Part shown: positions 25,439 to 33,332 of the stretch, one piece after another
How the letters are laid out: the number at the start of each line of letters is the position of its first letter
How positions within the stretch are numbered: position 1 is the stretch's first letter
Assembly (NCBI GenBank): GCA_002492335.1
Contig: DKYD01000062.1
Location: 49,151 to 85,849, forward strand
Length of the DNA stretch: 36,699 nucleotides
DNA from: Lachnospiraceae bacterium UBA7109
GTDB lineage: Bacteria; Bacillota; Clostridia; Lachnospirales; Lachnospiraceae
Reading direction: 5' to 3'
The notes under the pieces: generated by a model
The model's database searches: none
Seen by the model: only the letters and a program-made list of their open reading frames with translations
What the model was told of the DNA's origin: nothing
Program-made: the position numbers and the translations under genes

Positions 25439-28400
25439 ATGATACTTATGGTATATAATACAAAGATTTGTAAAGAATTCCTGCTTCCGAACGTTCATGA
25501 TGCAGACGACATGATTTATCTGCGCCGGGATATCTGTCAGTTGAAGCAGGACGTCGGGATCAGGCTTGAGAATTCCTCCAGCGGATGGGAAATTGTATGT
25601 GGGGAGGATTATCAGATCAAAACAAAAGGAGAATATAAAGAGCGGCATCTTCTCCGGCATCAGGATATTATTGACGTCAGGACGCAGGCCGGAGACCGGT
25701 TCCAGGTTATTGCGGCAGACTGTGAGCTTCATTTTATGATCATGGAGAAATATGATATCTGTGGGATGAAGGAGATATCGATTGGGAAAAATGCAGGCAA
25801 TGTGATCCGGTATCAATTTATGGAGCTGGTATCTGCCGCCCACAGTACCTTAAAGAGAGGCTCTGATGGCTGGTACCTTGTGGATACCAGCAGCAACGGC
25901 GTGTTTTGTAATCATTTAAGAGTAAGCGGAAGAAGAAAGCTCGTGTTCGGCGACCAGGTTGATATTTTTGGACTGCATCTTTTGTTTTTGGAAAATATGC
26001 TTGCTGTAGGAGCTTATTACGGCGAACTTGAGGTGAAAGAGGATATCCTGAAGCTCGCAAAGATCCAGAAGCCCCGGGAGTCAGATCCCGGTAACCGGAA
26101 CAAACAGGCAGAACAGTTTTTTCATCGTTCGCCGCGTAATCTTCCGGTTATTTACCGGGAGCAGGTCGAGATAGAAACGCCGCCCAGCCCGAAGATTACA
26201 AAAGAAAAGCCGCTTTATATGACAATAGGTCCGGCGTTTACGATGGCAATCCCTATGATGCTGGGATGTGCATTTGCGATATTTGGCTCAAGGCTCTCCG
26301 GCTATACTTCCAGCGCTTTTATGTATACGGGGCTTATTACCGCCGTGACGTCTGCATTGATCGGAGTGGTATGGGCAATCCTGAATCTGAATTATAATAA
26401 GAAGGAAAATGCGAAAGAGGAGACGCTTCGATTTAATGCTTATAGTAATTATCTGATTCAGATTGCGAATTCTCTGCGTGAAAAATACCAGCACAATGTA
26501 GCGGCAATGCTTCAGATGTATCCGTCGGCGGTCAAATGCCTGGATTATAATGAAAACAGCAGTGAGCTATGGAATAGAAATTATACGCATGAAGATTTTT
26601 TGTACCAGAGGATTGGTCTTGGAGATCAGCCGTTTCAGGTGGACATCCAGATTCCAAAAGAAAAATTTACACTTATTAATGATACATTACTGGATAAACC
26701 GGGGATGATAAAAGAGGAATTCAAAACGCTCCATCAGGTGCCGGTTGGCGTTTCACTTATGGAGAAGACACTGATCGGCCTGGTGGGAGGAAAAGAAAAG
26801 GCGGGCGCTGTTGAACTGATGCACACGCTGGCGGCAGGAATTGCAGCGGGTCATTGTTATACAGATGTGAAGCTGGTGTTTATCTATCGGGAACAGGATT
26901 CAGAGCAAATGGAAGAGTGGGAGTGTATGCGTTGGTTTCCACATGTGTGGTCTGAGGATAAAAGTACCCGTTACATGGCGTCAAATGAATTAGAGACCAA
27001 TGATATCTTTTTCGAATTGTCAAATGTAATCCGTGCCAGAAGCCAGGAGAAGCCAAAGAATTTTGTGAAGCCGCATTATGTATTGTTTATCTCAGATCCG
27101 GCTATTTTGGAAGGGGAAATACTTGCCAAATATATCTATGAAGCAAAATCAGAGTACGGAATCACAACATTTCTGATGGTGGAGGTTCTGGAGGAGCTTC
27201 CAAATGAATGTGAAGAGATTATCGAAAATGACAAGTATTTTCAGGGGTTCTACAGCCTGATGGATACTGCGAACAAAAAGCAGGCATTTATACCAGACCG
27301 GGTAACAGCTTCGCAGCTTGCTGTATTTGGGCAGACCCTTGCCAATATCCTGGTAAATGAGATAGAAAGTACGAGTGAGATTCCTTCATCCCTGGATTTC
27401 TTTTCCATGTATGGGGTTCATGCACCTGAAGAATTGGACATATTAGAAAGATGGAGAAAAAACCGCAATTATAACAGCATGAAAGTTCTGATCGGAAAGA
27501 AAGCAGGAAATGCGGACTGTTACCTGGATATTCATGAAAAGTTTCATGGTCCGCACGGACTGATCGCCGGAACAACAGGTTCAGGTAAAAGTGAGACACT
27601 ACAGACTTATATTCTGTCACTGGCAGTAAATTTTAGTCCGGAAGATGTAAGTTTCTTTGTTATTGACTTTAAGGGAGGCGGTATGGCAAATCTGTTTTCA
27701 GGACTTCCGCATCTAAGCGGACAGATATCGAACCTGTCAGGTAACCAGGTGCGCCGTGCAATGATCTCTATTAAAAGTGAAAATATGCGCAGGCAGAGAT
27801 TGTTCTCTGAGTACGGAGTCAATAATATTAACCTGTACACAAGGTTGTATAAGAACCATGAAGCAAGGACTCCGATTCCACATCTGTTTATCATTATTGA
27901 TGAATTTGCAGAACTTAAGCGGGAAGAACCGGATTTTATGAAAGAGCTTATCAGTGTGGCGCAGGTAGGAAGAAGTCTGGGCGTGCATCTGATCCTTGCA
28001 ACGCAGAAGCCGAGTGGGACTGTAGATGATAATATCTGGAGCAATTCAAAGTTCCGGCTCTGTCTGCGTGTACAGGACCGTCAGGACAGTAATGATATGT
28101 TACATAAGCCGGACGCCGCTTTTATTACGCAGGCCGGGAGATGTTATCTGCAAGTCGGCAATGATGAGATCTATGAATTGTTCCAGTCCGGATACAGCGG
28201 GGCGATTTATGAAGAATATACCGGTAAGTCATCACAGGCAGCCGCGCTTCTTACCCGTACCGGAAAAGCAGAGCTGGTTGGAGGAAGACGGGAGAAGGGC
28301 GACGCATTACAGCCTGATGGGAGGAAGATAAAAGAGAAGACACAGCTGGATGTGGTGATTGAGTATTTGAATCAGATTGTAAAGGAAAATGGATATCAGA

Positions 28401-30133
28401 AAACAATGCAGTTATGGCTTCCGGTTTTAAAGTCAGAAATTTACTTAAGTGAGCTGGATGGATATAAGGAATACAAGCCCGGCAAGACGGGATGGGACAC
28501 ACAGGAAGGGAAATGGAGTCTTAAGGCTGTGATCGGCGTGTATGATGATCCGGAGCGGCAGGCCCAGCGTCCGCTTATGGTTGATGTGTCATCGGATGGA
28601 CATCATGCGGTATGTGGTTCTGTATACAGTGGAAAGAGTACATTTTTGCAAAGTCTTGTATATTCTTTTCTGATGAAGTATGCTCCCGACATGCTGCAGA
28701 TGTACCTGATTGATTTTAGCAGTCATATGCTGTCGGCATTTGAGGAAGCGCCGCATGTGGGCGGAGTTATTTATGACAATCAGGAAGAACGTCTTTCCAA
28801 GTTTATTCACATGCTGGAAGCAATGATGGATGAACGGAAGAAAATGTTTAAGGGAGGAAACTACAGTCAGTACGTACAGGCATATGGAGTGACCGTACCG
28901 GCAGTGATGATCGTAATTGATAATATGGCGTCTCTGCGGCAAAAGACAAAGTTCGTTTATGACGATATTTTTCTCAGGCTGGCAAGAGAAGGCGTTGGAT
29001 ATGGCATTTTTATGATTGTATCCGCCGCAGGTTTTGGCATGTCGGAGATTCCTTCCCGGATTGGAGATAATATCCGGACCGTTTTATCTCTGGAGCAGGC
29101 AGATAAATTTAAATATATGGAAGTTTTAAGGATGACGCATCTGGGAATTCTGCCGGAGACGGATATCCGCGGCAGAGGGCTTGCAAATGTGGATGGAAGA
29201 ATTCTGGAATTTCAGACTGCTCTAAGTATACAGGCAGAAGATGATTTTGAAAGAGGGCAGAGAATAGAAAGAGTCTGCGCACAGATGAGGGATGAATGGA
29301 AAGGCGCGGTGGCTGCGCCGATTCCGGAGATTCCCGAGAAGCCCACGCTGGCAATTCTGTGTGAGGATGAAAGATACAGACAGCTTGCAAAGAGCAGGGA
29401 ATTCCTCCCGGCCGGATATTACCGAAAGGATGCGGAGATTTACTGTGTGAACCTTGCCCGGACATATTGCTATTGTATTACCGGCAAAAGCCGGACAGGC
29501 AAGACAAATATGTTAAAGATGCTGATGTATGCGGCATGGGCAAAACAAGGTGATATATGTGTTGTAGAGAGTGGGACGTCTGAGCTTTCCCGGCTTTCTG
29601 AAGAATATCAGGCAGAGTATGTAAAAGATTCCGGAGAATTGTTCCGGTATTTATCCGGGCTGCTTCCGAAATTTGCAGAGCGGAATAAGAGGAAGCAGAA
29701 CCTTTTAGAATCGGGAGCCGAAGAATCCGAGATATTTGCGCAGATGAGCAGGGAAAATCCCATTTTTATCTTCCTTGCAGACATCGGCAGTTTTATGAAG
29801 ATGGTATATACTCCCGGAGAAGGTGTGGGGAATATGTCAGGTTTTGTAGAAAATATTCTGGAAAAAGGAAGCCTGCATCATATATATTTTATAGCTTGTC
29901 TGAAAGTAGAAGACCAAAGTATTCTTTCTGCATATCAGGCATATCAGCTGTTTACCGGTTATAAAAAAGGTGTTCATCTTGGGGGAAACCTTGTGGCGCA
30001 GAAAATTTTCAGCTTTCAGAATATTGCATTTGCGCAGCAGTCGAAGGTAACAAAAAAAGGTCTGGGATATGTACCGGACGAAGAAGAGGAGAGTAATGGA
30101 ATAGAAATTGTTATTCCATTAGCGAAAAAGTAA
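25439..30133 (+). CDS. essC: EssC-like type VII secretion ATPase with FHA domains and three P-loop domains
   Basis: A 1564-residue motor protein. Two N-terminal FHA modules (about 1-95 degenerate, 105-190 with ISIGKN, SAAH, SSNGVF), two TM helices (about 258-283 and 293-316), then three FtsK/SpoIIIE ATPase domains. D1: GTTGSGKS with Lys717 and Walker B IIIDEF (Asp821-Glu822). D2: GSVYSGKS with Lys1066 and IVIDN (Asp1161, Asn instead of the catalytic Glu). D3: GKSRTGKT with Lys1355 and LADIG (Asp1448, Ile instead of the catalytic Glu). So only D1 has a full Walker B. This matches the EssC/YukB family of Firmicutes: FHA-FHA-TM-TM-ATPases, which pushes WXG100/LXG proteins through the membrane. 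The first gene after it starts one base past the stop codon. No EssB, EsaA or EssA with recognisable sequence is in the window. Confidence 0.95.
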   Translation: MILMVYNTKICKEFLLPNVHDADDMIYLRRDICQLKQDVGIRLENSSSGWEIVCGEDYQIKTKGEYKERHLLRHQDIIDVRTQAGDRFQVIAADCELHFMIMEKYDICGMKEISIGKNAGNVIRYQFMELVSAAHSTLKRGSDGWYLVDTSSNGVFCNHLRVSGRRKLVFGDQVDIFGLHLLFLENMLAVGAYYGELEVKEDILKLAKIQKPRESDPGNRNKQAEQFFHRSPRNLPVIYREQVEIETPPSPKITKEKPLYMTIGPAFTMAIPMMLGCAFAIFGSRLSGYTSSAFMYTGLITAVTSALIGVVWAILNLNYNKKENAKEETLRFNAYSNYLIQIANSLREKYQHNVAAMLQMYPSAVKCLDYNENSSELWNRNYTHEDFLYQRIGLGDQPFQVDIQIPKEKFTLINDTLLDKPGMIKEEFKTLHQVPVGVSLMEKTLIGLVGGKEKAGAVELMHTLAAGIAAGHCYTDVKLVFIYREQDSEQMEEWECMRWFPHVWSEDKSTRYMASNELETNDIFFELSNVIRARSQEKPKNFVKPHYVLFISDPAILEGEILAKYIYEAKSEYGITTFLMVEVLEELPNECEEIIENDKYFQGFYSLMDTANKKQAFIPDRVTASQLAVFGQTLANILVNEIESTSEIPSSLDFFSMYGVHAPEELDILERWRKNRNYNSMKVLIGKKAGNADCYLDIHEKFHGPHGLIAGTTGSGKSETLQTYILSLAVNFSPEDVSFFVIDFKGGGMANLFSGLPHLSGQISNLSGNQVRRAMISIKSENMRRQRLFSEYGVNNINLYTRLYKNHEARTPIPHLFIIIDEFAELKREEPDFMKELISVAQVGRSLGVHLILATQKPSGTVDDNIWSNSKFRLCLRVQDRQDSNDMLHKPDAAFITQAGRCYLQVGNDEIYELFQSGYSGAIYEEYTGKSSQAAALLTRTGKAELVGGRREKGDALQPDGRKIKEKTQLDVVIEYLNQIVKENGYQKTMQLWLPVLKSEIYLSELDGYKEYKPGKTGWDTQEGKWSLKAVIGVYDDPERQAQRPLMVDVSSDGHHAVCGSVYSGKSTFLQSLVYSFLMKYAPDMLQMYLIDFSSHMLSAFEEAPHVGGVIYDNQEERLSKFIHMLEAMMDERKKMFKGGNYSQYVQAYGVTVPAVMIVIDNMASLRQKTKFVYDDIFLRLAREGVGYGIFMIVSAAGFGMSEIPSRIGDNIRTVLSLEQADKFKYMEVLRMTHLGILPETDIRGRGLANVDGRILEFQTALSIQAEDDFERGQRIERVCAQMRDEWKGAVAAPIPEIPEKPTLAILCEDERYRQLAKSREFLPAGYYRKDAEIYCVNLARTYCYCITGKSRTGKTNMLKMLMYAAWAKQGDICVVESGTSELSRLSEEYQAEYVKDSGELFRYLSGLLPKFAERNKRKQNLLESGAEESEIFAQMSRENPIFIFLADIGSFMKMVYTPGEGVGNMSGFVENILEKGSLHHIYFIACLKVEDQSILSAYQAYQLFTGYKKGVHLGGNLVAQKIFSFQNIAFAQQSKVTKKGLGYVPDEEEESNGIEIVIPLAKK

Positions 30134-30134
30134 C

Positions 30135-30881
30135 ATGATTATAATGGTGATTTCAGATGAATCCAATCAGGAACGGCAATGTATTGTGCACTATTCCAAA
30201 GATCTGGCGGGATATTTTACAGATGAGAACTGGAAGATGATTCAATGCGCTTCGTGTCAGGAACTGGAGGAAGTGATAAAAGAAAAAGTTCCGGTGGATA
30301 TGATCTGTGTGGATATTACAATGAGCGGGGCGCTGGAAATAGTAAAAGAACTGCGCAGACTGGCGCCGGCCGTATACGTGATTTTGATTGCAAATGCCAG
30401 TATATCTCCGCTTGTCTATATGAGACCCGCCATTGGCGCGGAGTCTCTGATGTTAAAGCCGTTAAGCGAAATACAGATTCAGGAAGTGTTGAGGGAGGCG
30501 ATGGAAGCCTATGCGGCGCGGTTTTACAAGCCGGATGAACGAAAAGTATTTGTAGTTGAGAACAGCGGAGGGCGAAGCCTGATTGATTATGACAGAATTT
30601 ATTTTTTTGAAGCAAGAGATAAGCGTGTTTATCTGAATACGGAATCGGAGGAATATGGGTTTTATGATACTCTGGAGCAGCTTGACAAGAGACTGGAAGG
30701 AGAATTCCTGAGGTGTCACAGAAGTTTTCTTGTAAACAAGAAAAAGATTGTCAAAGTATTTCTTTCGCAGAACCGTGTGGTATTGAAAGACGAGTTTGAA
30801 GTACCGCTGTCCCGTTCTTATAAGCCTGTAGTAAAAGAATATTTAAAAGGGAGGGATACAGATGGCGGCAGAAATCATTGA
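30135..30881 (+). CDS. LytTR-family response regulator
   Basis: A 248-residue regulator: receiver domain with Asp8-Glu9, phospho-acceptor Asp60 (CVD) and Lys108-Pro109; the usual Ser/Thr after beta4 is Ala86. C-terminal LytTR DNA-binding domain (about 138-240) with IYFFEARDKRVYL, RCHRSFLVN and PLSRSYKPVV. It is encoded one base after the secretion ATPase stop, without a histidine kinase next to it in the window. Its target promoters are unknown; it could control this locus. The first base-pair overlap and absence of a strong Shine-Dalgarno sequence imply translational coupling. Confidence 0.9.
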   Translation: MIIMVISDESNQERQCIVHYSKDLAGYFTDENWKMIQCASCQELEEVIKEKVPVDMICVDITMSGALEIVKELRRLAPAVYVILIANASISPLVYMRPAIGAESLMLKPLSEIQIQEVLREAMEAYAARFYKPDERKVFVVENSGGRSLIDYDRIYFFEARDKRVYLNTESEEYGFYDTLEQLDKRLEGEFLRCHRSFLVNKKKIVKVFLSQNRVVLKDEFEVPLSRSYKPVVKEYLKGRDTDGGRNH

Positions 30882-31317
30882 AAAAGGAATTTTTCTCACA
30901 TTTGACGAGATCAGGATCCTTCTCTATGGGATGGGTGTTGCTGAGATAGACGGCGTCTATATGCCGGAAAAGAACTTTCGTAAAGAAGAAATCATCACAG
31001 CGATTCATCATCTGTCAGAAGCGGGTTTTATCAGGGCCGGAGATGAAAAATTTTATATCCGGGAGGATATCAGAGAGCTTCTTGAGATTATGGCTGAACC
31101 GGAACGGACAGAGATATGGAGACCGTCGGGACAGACAGGACCAGCCTTTTTTCTCTATATAAAAGGAGAGCGGGTAGTTGTCAGTGAAAAATTCTGGAGA
31201 AAGCATGATACGCTGAAACTTAAAGTGTTTGAGAAAGAGGTTTTTAAAAAGTGGAGGGAGGAGTATATGGATGATTATTGTGGAGATCGAAGTCCCGATG
31301 ATGGGGAAAAGGTATGA
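30862..31317 (+). CDS. Small helical protein in T7SS core, candidate EspG-like chaperone
   Basis: A 151-residue soluble protein that overlaps the LytTR gene by 20 bases and is preceded by AGGGAGGG. It begins with LTFDEIRILLYGMGVAEIDG, followed by VYMPEKNFRKEEIITAIHHL and EAGFI, then EDIRELLEIMAEPERTEIW and a strand-rich part. This order (helix, L-x-x-L-x-x-x-G pattern, then a small mixed domain) is reminiscent of EspG secretion chaperones of mycobacterial ESX systems, but I cannot verify it. The locus position between the ATPase and the WXG100 genes favours a substrate-handling role. Confidence 0.5.
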   Translation: MAAEIIEKGIFLTFDEIRILLYGMGVAEIDGVYMPEKNFRKEEIITAIHHLSEAGFIRAGDEKFYIREDIRELLEIMAEPERTEIWRPSGQTGPAFFLYIKGERVVVSEKFWRKHDTLKLKVFEKEVFKKWREEYMDDYCGDRSPDDGEKV

Positions 31318-31516
31318 CTTTCAGATTGATGAGATGGTTCCGCTTTATGAGGTAAAAGAGGAAGTTGCAGAAATGATCTGCCGCAAGGAACAGTGCCTGG
31401 TCAAAGGGGACGTACAAAGGCTTCTGATCTGGACGCGGAGTGGAAGGGAGCTTTCGCAGGAATATTCCGCGCAGGAGAATGGGCTTCGTACGGGCGACCA
31501 GATCATAATGGTGTAG
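31271..31516 (+). CDS. yukD: YukD/EsaB ubiquitin-like protein
   Basis: An 81-residue protein of the size and pattern of YukD/EsaB: MIIVEIEVPMMGKRYDFQID forms the first beta hairpin, with ELSQEYSAQENGLRTGDQIIMV giving the ubiquitin-fold end. The ATG at 31271 has AGGAG at 31259-31263; the in-frame ATG at 31229 would overlap the previous gene more deeply. EsaB is a required cytosolic regulator or component of type VIIb systems. It ends just before a promoter-like gap. Confidence 0.85.
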   Translation: MIIVEIEVPMMGKRYDFQIDEMVPLYEVKEEVAEMICRKEQCLVKGDVQRLLIWTRSGRELSQEYSAQENGLRTGDQIIMV

Positions 31517-31583
31517 AGAAATGATGATAGAACGGAATAAAAATGGGTTAATGGTCAGAGAAATATGTCGTTTGTCCGAAAAG

Positions 31584-31612
31584 CTGCATTTTTATCAGAT
31601 GACTGTTATGAT
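31584..31612 (+). promoter_or_regulatory. Candidate extended -10 promoter before the WXG100 array
   Basis: TGTTATGAT at 31604-31612 matches the extended -10 form (TGnTATAAT with one mismatch), with a poor -35 at 31584-31589. The predicted start point is near 31619, about 45 bases before the first WXG100 ATG. It sits in the 149-base gap before the substrate genes, where separate expression would be useful. Confidence 0.4.
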
Positions 31613-31665
31613 GAGATCGTAAGGTAAATGAAATGCAAGATTATGAATAAAGGAGGAAAAGAAAG

Positions 31666-31968
31666 ATGTCAGATTTTGTTGTATCCGTGAGTGACTTGAA
31701 AGCAAAGGTAGATACGCTGAGACAGTTGAATGCACAGTTTAAAAGCCAGGTGGGTGAGTTGGAGGCAACCGAAGCGAATTTGCAGGGAATGTGGGAAGGT
31801 GAAGCAAAGAACACCTTTGATACCGCATTTAAAAGTGACAAGATTCAAATGGATAATTTCTATAATGCAGTAGAAGTATATGCGCAGCGGCTTGAGGCAA
31901 TCGCCGCAAGATATGCACAGGCAGAGGCAACGAATGTAGAAATTGCATCGGAGAGAACATATAAGTAG
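31666..31968 (+). CDS. WXG100 family secretion substrate 1
   Basis: A 100-residue helical-hairpin protein, with AGGAGG 9 bases before the ATG. Trp43-Glu-Gly45 is the WxG turn; Y83-A-Q-A-E87 is a YxxxE export motif. It ends in ERTYK, a tail shared with the fifth member of the array. The high methionine and alanine content and lack of signal peptide are normal. First of five WXG100 genes after the YukD gene. Confidence 0.9.
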   Translation: MSDFVVSVSDLKAKVDTLRQLNAQFKSQVGELEATEANLQGMWEGEAKNTFDTAFKSDKIQMDNFYNAVEVYAQRLEAIAARYAQAEATNVEIASERTYK

Positions 31969-31984
31969 TGAAGGGAGAATTATC

Positions 31985-32299
31985 ATGGAAGGAATTATTA
32001 AAGTATCACCACAGTTATTGAGCAGCACTGCATCGGAGTTTGGAAATCAGGGAAATGTAATCAGTAATCTTACTGCAGAGATGATGAATCTGATCACAGG
32101 AATGGCGTCTGCATGGGAAGGGGAAGCTGCAACCGCTTACATTACGAAATTCAGAGGACTTGAAGATGATATTCAGAGAATGATCCGTATGGTGCAGGAG
32201 CACAGTTCAGATCTGCAGGAGATGGCGCAGATATATTCTGAGGCGGATACGGCGAATGCAGAAGAGGCAAACAGTCTTTCGGCAGATGTGATCGTATAA
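31985..32299 (+). CDS. WXG100 family secretion substrate 2
   Basis: 104 residues from the ATG at 31985, which has AAGGGAGAA before it; a longer in-frame frame from 31943 would overlap the preceding gene. It has Trp44-Glu-Gly46, Y84-S-E-A-D88 as the YxxxD export motif, and a SADVIV C-terminus which is similar to the PSDVIL end of the fourth member. The N-terminal IIKVSPQLL resembles IRIKASPQVL of that member. Confidence 0.9.
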   Translation: MEGIIKVSPQLLSSTASEFGNQGNVISNLTAEMMNLITGMASAWEGEAATAYITKFRGLEDDIQRMIRMVQEHSSDLQEMAQIYSEADTANAEEANSLSADVIV

Positions 32300-32342
32300 G
32301 AAGTTCATCTCATGATGGAGAGACAGAGAAAGGAACCGTAAT

Positions 32343-32645
32343 ATGGCAGATTATATTGAGACAGATACAATGGCTCTTGAAAGAGACAGGCAGACAATAC
32401 AATCTGAATTAGAGAGGGTTCGAACCGGGATTGACCAGCTGAAAGAAAAGATGGTTAATCTCGGGGCTATGTGGGAGAGCCCGGCACATCATGCATTTAT
32501 GATGCAGTTTAATACAGATTATGAGTTTATACAGGAATTTGGAAATGAAATAGGAAGATACATAGAGACAATGGAATATGCAGTCAGGGAATACCAGAAA
32601 TGCGAAAGGGAAATACAGCAGGCCATTGCCTCTGTTCGAATATAG
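32343..32645 (+). CDS. WXG100 family secretion substrate 3
   Basis: A 100-residue helical protein with Trp44-Glu-Ser46, so WxS instead of WxG, and Y84-Q-K-C-E88 as the export motif. Its ends differ from the flanking pairs, with a C-terminus QQAIASVRI. Preceded by AAGGAACC and a 43-base gap. Confidence 0.88.
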   Translation: MADYIETDTMALERDRQTIQSELERVRTGIDQLKEKMVNLGAMWESPAHHAFMMQFNTDYEFIQEFGNEIGRYIETMEYAVREYQKCEREIQQAIASVRI

Positions 32646-32666
32646 AAAAAAGGGGCGAAGCAGATT

Positions 32667-32984
32667 GTGGAAAATATCAGAATAAAAGCGTCGCCGCAGG
32701 TGCTGCACGCAGGGGCGGCGGACGTGTACGATGCAGTATCGGATATCAGGAATCATTTTTCTAATATCGAAGCAGCAGTAAATCGTTCCGCAGGTTATTG
32801 GCAGGGAGACGCGGCAAATGCCCACAGGGCGGCTTATAAGGAGATGAAGGGAACTGTAGATGAGATGCTCGCCAGACTTTCTGAGCATGCAGAGGATCTC
32901 AAGTCTATGGCGCAGGTATATCTTGGTGTGGAAGAAGAGACAAAGGCATGGTCAGAAGATTTGCCTTCGGATGTAATTCTGTAA
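32667..32984 (+). CDS. WXG100 family secretion substrate 4
   Basis: A 105-residue protein starting with GTG, Trp45-Gln-Gly47 as the WxG turn, and Y85-L-G-V-E89 as the YxxxE motif. Its SPQVL start and PSDVIL end resemble member 2. AAAAGGGGCG lies 13 bases before the GTG, so the start spacing is longer than ideal. Confidence 0.88.
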   Translation: MENIRIKASPQVLHAGAADVYDAVSDIRNHFSNIEAAVNRSAGYWQGDAANAHRAAYKEMKGTVDEMLARLSEHAEDLKSMAQVYLGVEEETKAWSEDLPSDVIL

Positions 32985-32997
32985 AGGAGATGTATAG

Positions 32998-33300
32998 ATG
33001 GATTATATAGAATGGAATTATATACAGGCAAAGAAACAGGCGGATAAACTTTCGGAGCAGGCGGCAAGGCTTCGGCAGTTGTCGGAAGAGAAGATGGAGG
33101 AAACCTTGAATTGGCTTGCAGGCAGCTGGAAAGGGGACAACGCCGATGCGTATATGCATAAGGGTGATAAGGTGCGGCGGGAGCTTTGTAACCTGGCAGA
33201 GGATCTCGGAAGAACAGCGGAGGTTATCCGCTCTTCGGCAGAGCGTACCTACCGTGCGGAGATGAAAGCCAGGGAACTGGCGCAGAAGCGGACATATTAG
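32998..33300 (+). CDS. WXG100 family secretion substrate 5
   Basis: A 100-residue protein with AAAGGAGA 7-8 bases before the ATG and Trp44-Lys-Gly46 as the WxG turn. At the export-motif position it has Y85-R-A-E88, which is YxxE and not the canonical YxxxD/E. Its LAQKRTY end resembles the ERTYK end of member 1. Confidence 0.88.
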   Translation: MDYIEWNYIQAKKQADKLSEQAARLRQLSEEKMEETLNWLAGSWKGDNADAYMHKGDKVRRELCNLAEDLGRTAEVIRSSAERTYRAEMKARELAQKRTY

Positions 33301-33332
33301 AAATAGCAGGAAGAGAAAAATAGAGGGAAGAT

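Noticed and set aside
31521..31622. A 33-residue frame between YukD and the first WXG100 gene
   Set aside because: No good ribosome binding site and no recognisable motif; the predicted extended -10 sits inside it, which favours the gap being regulatory.
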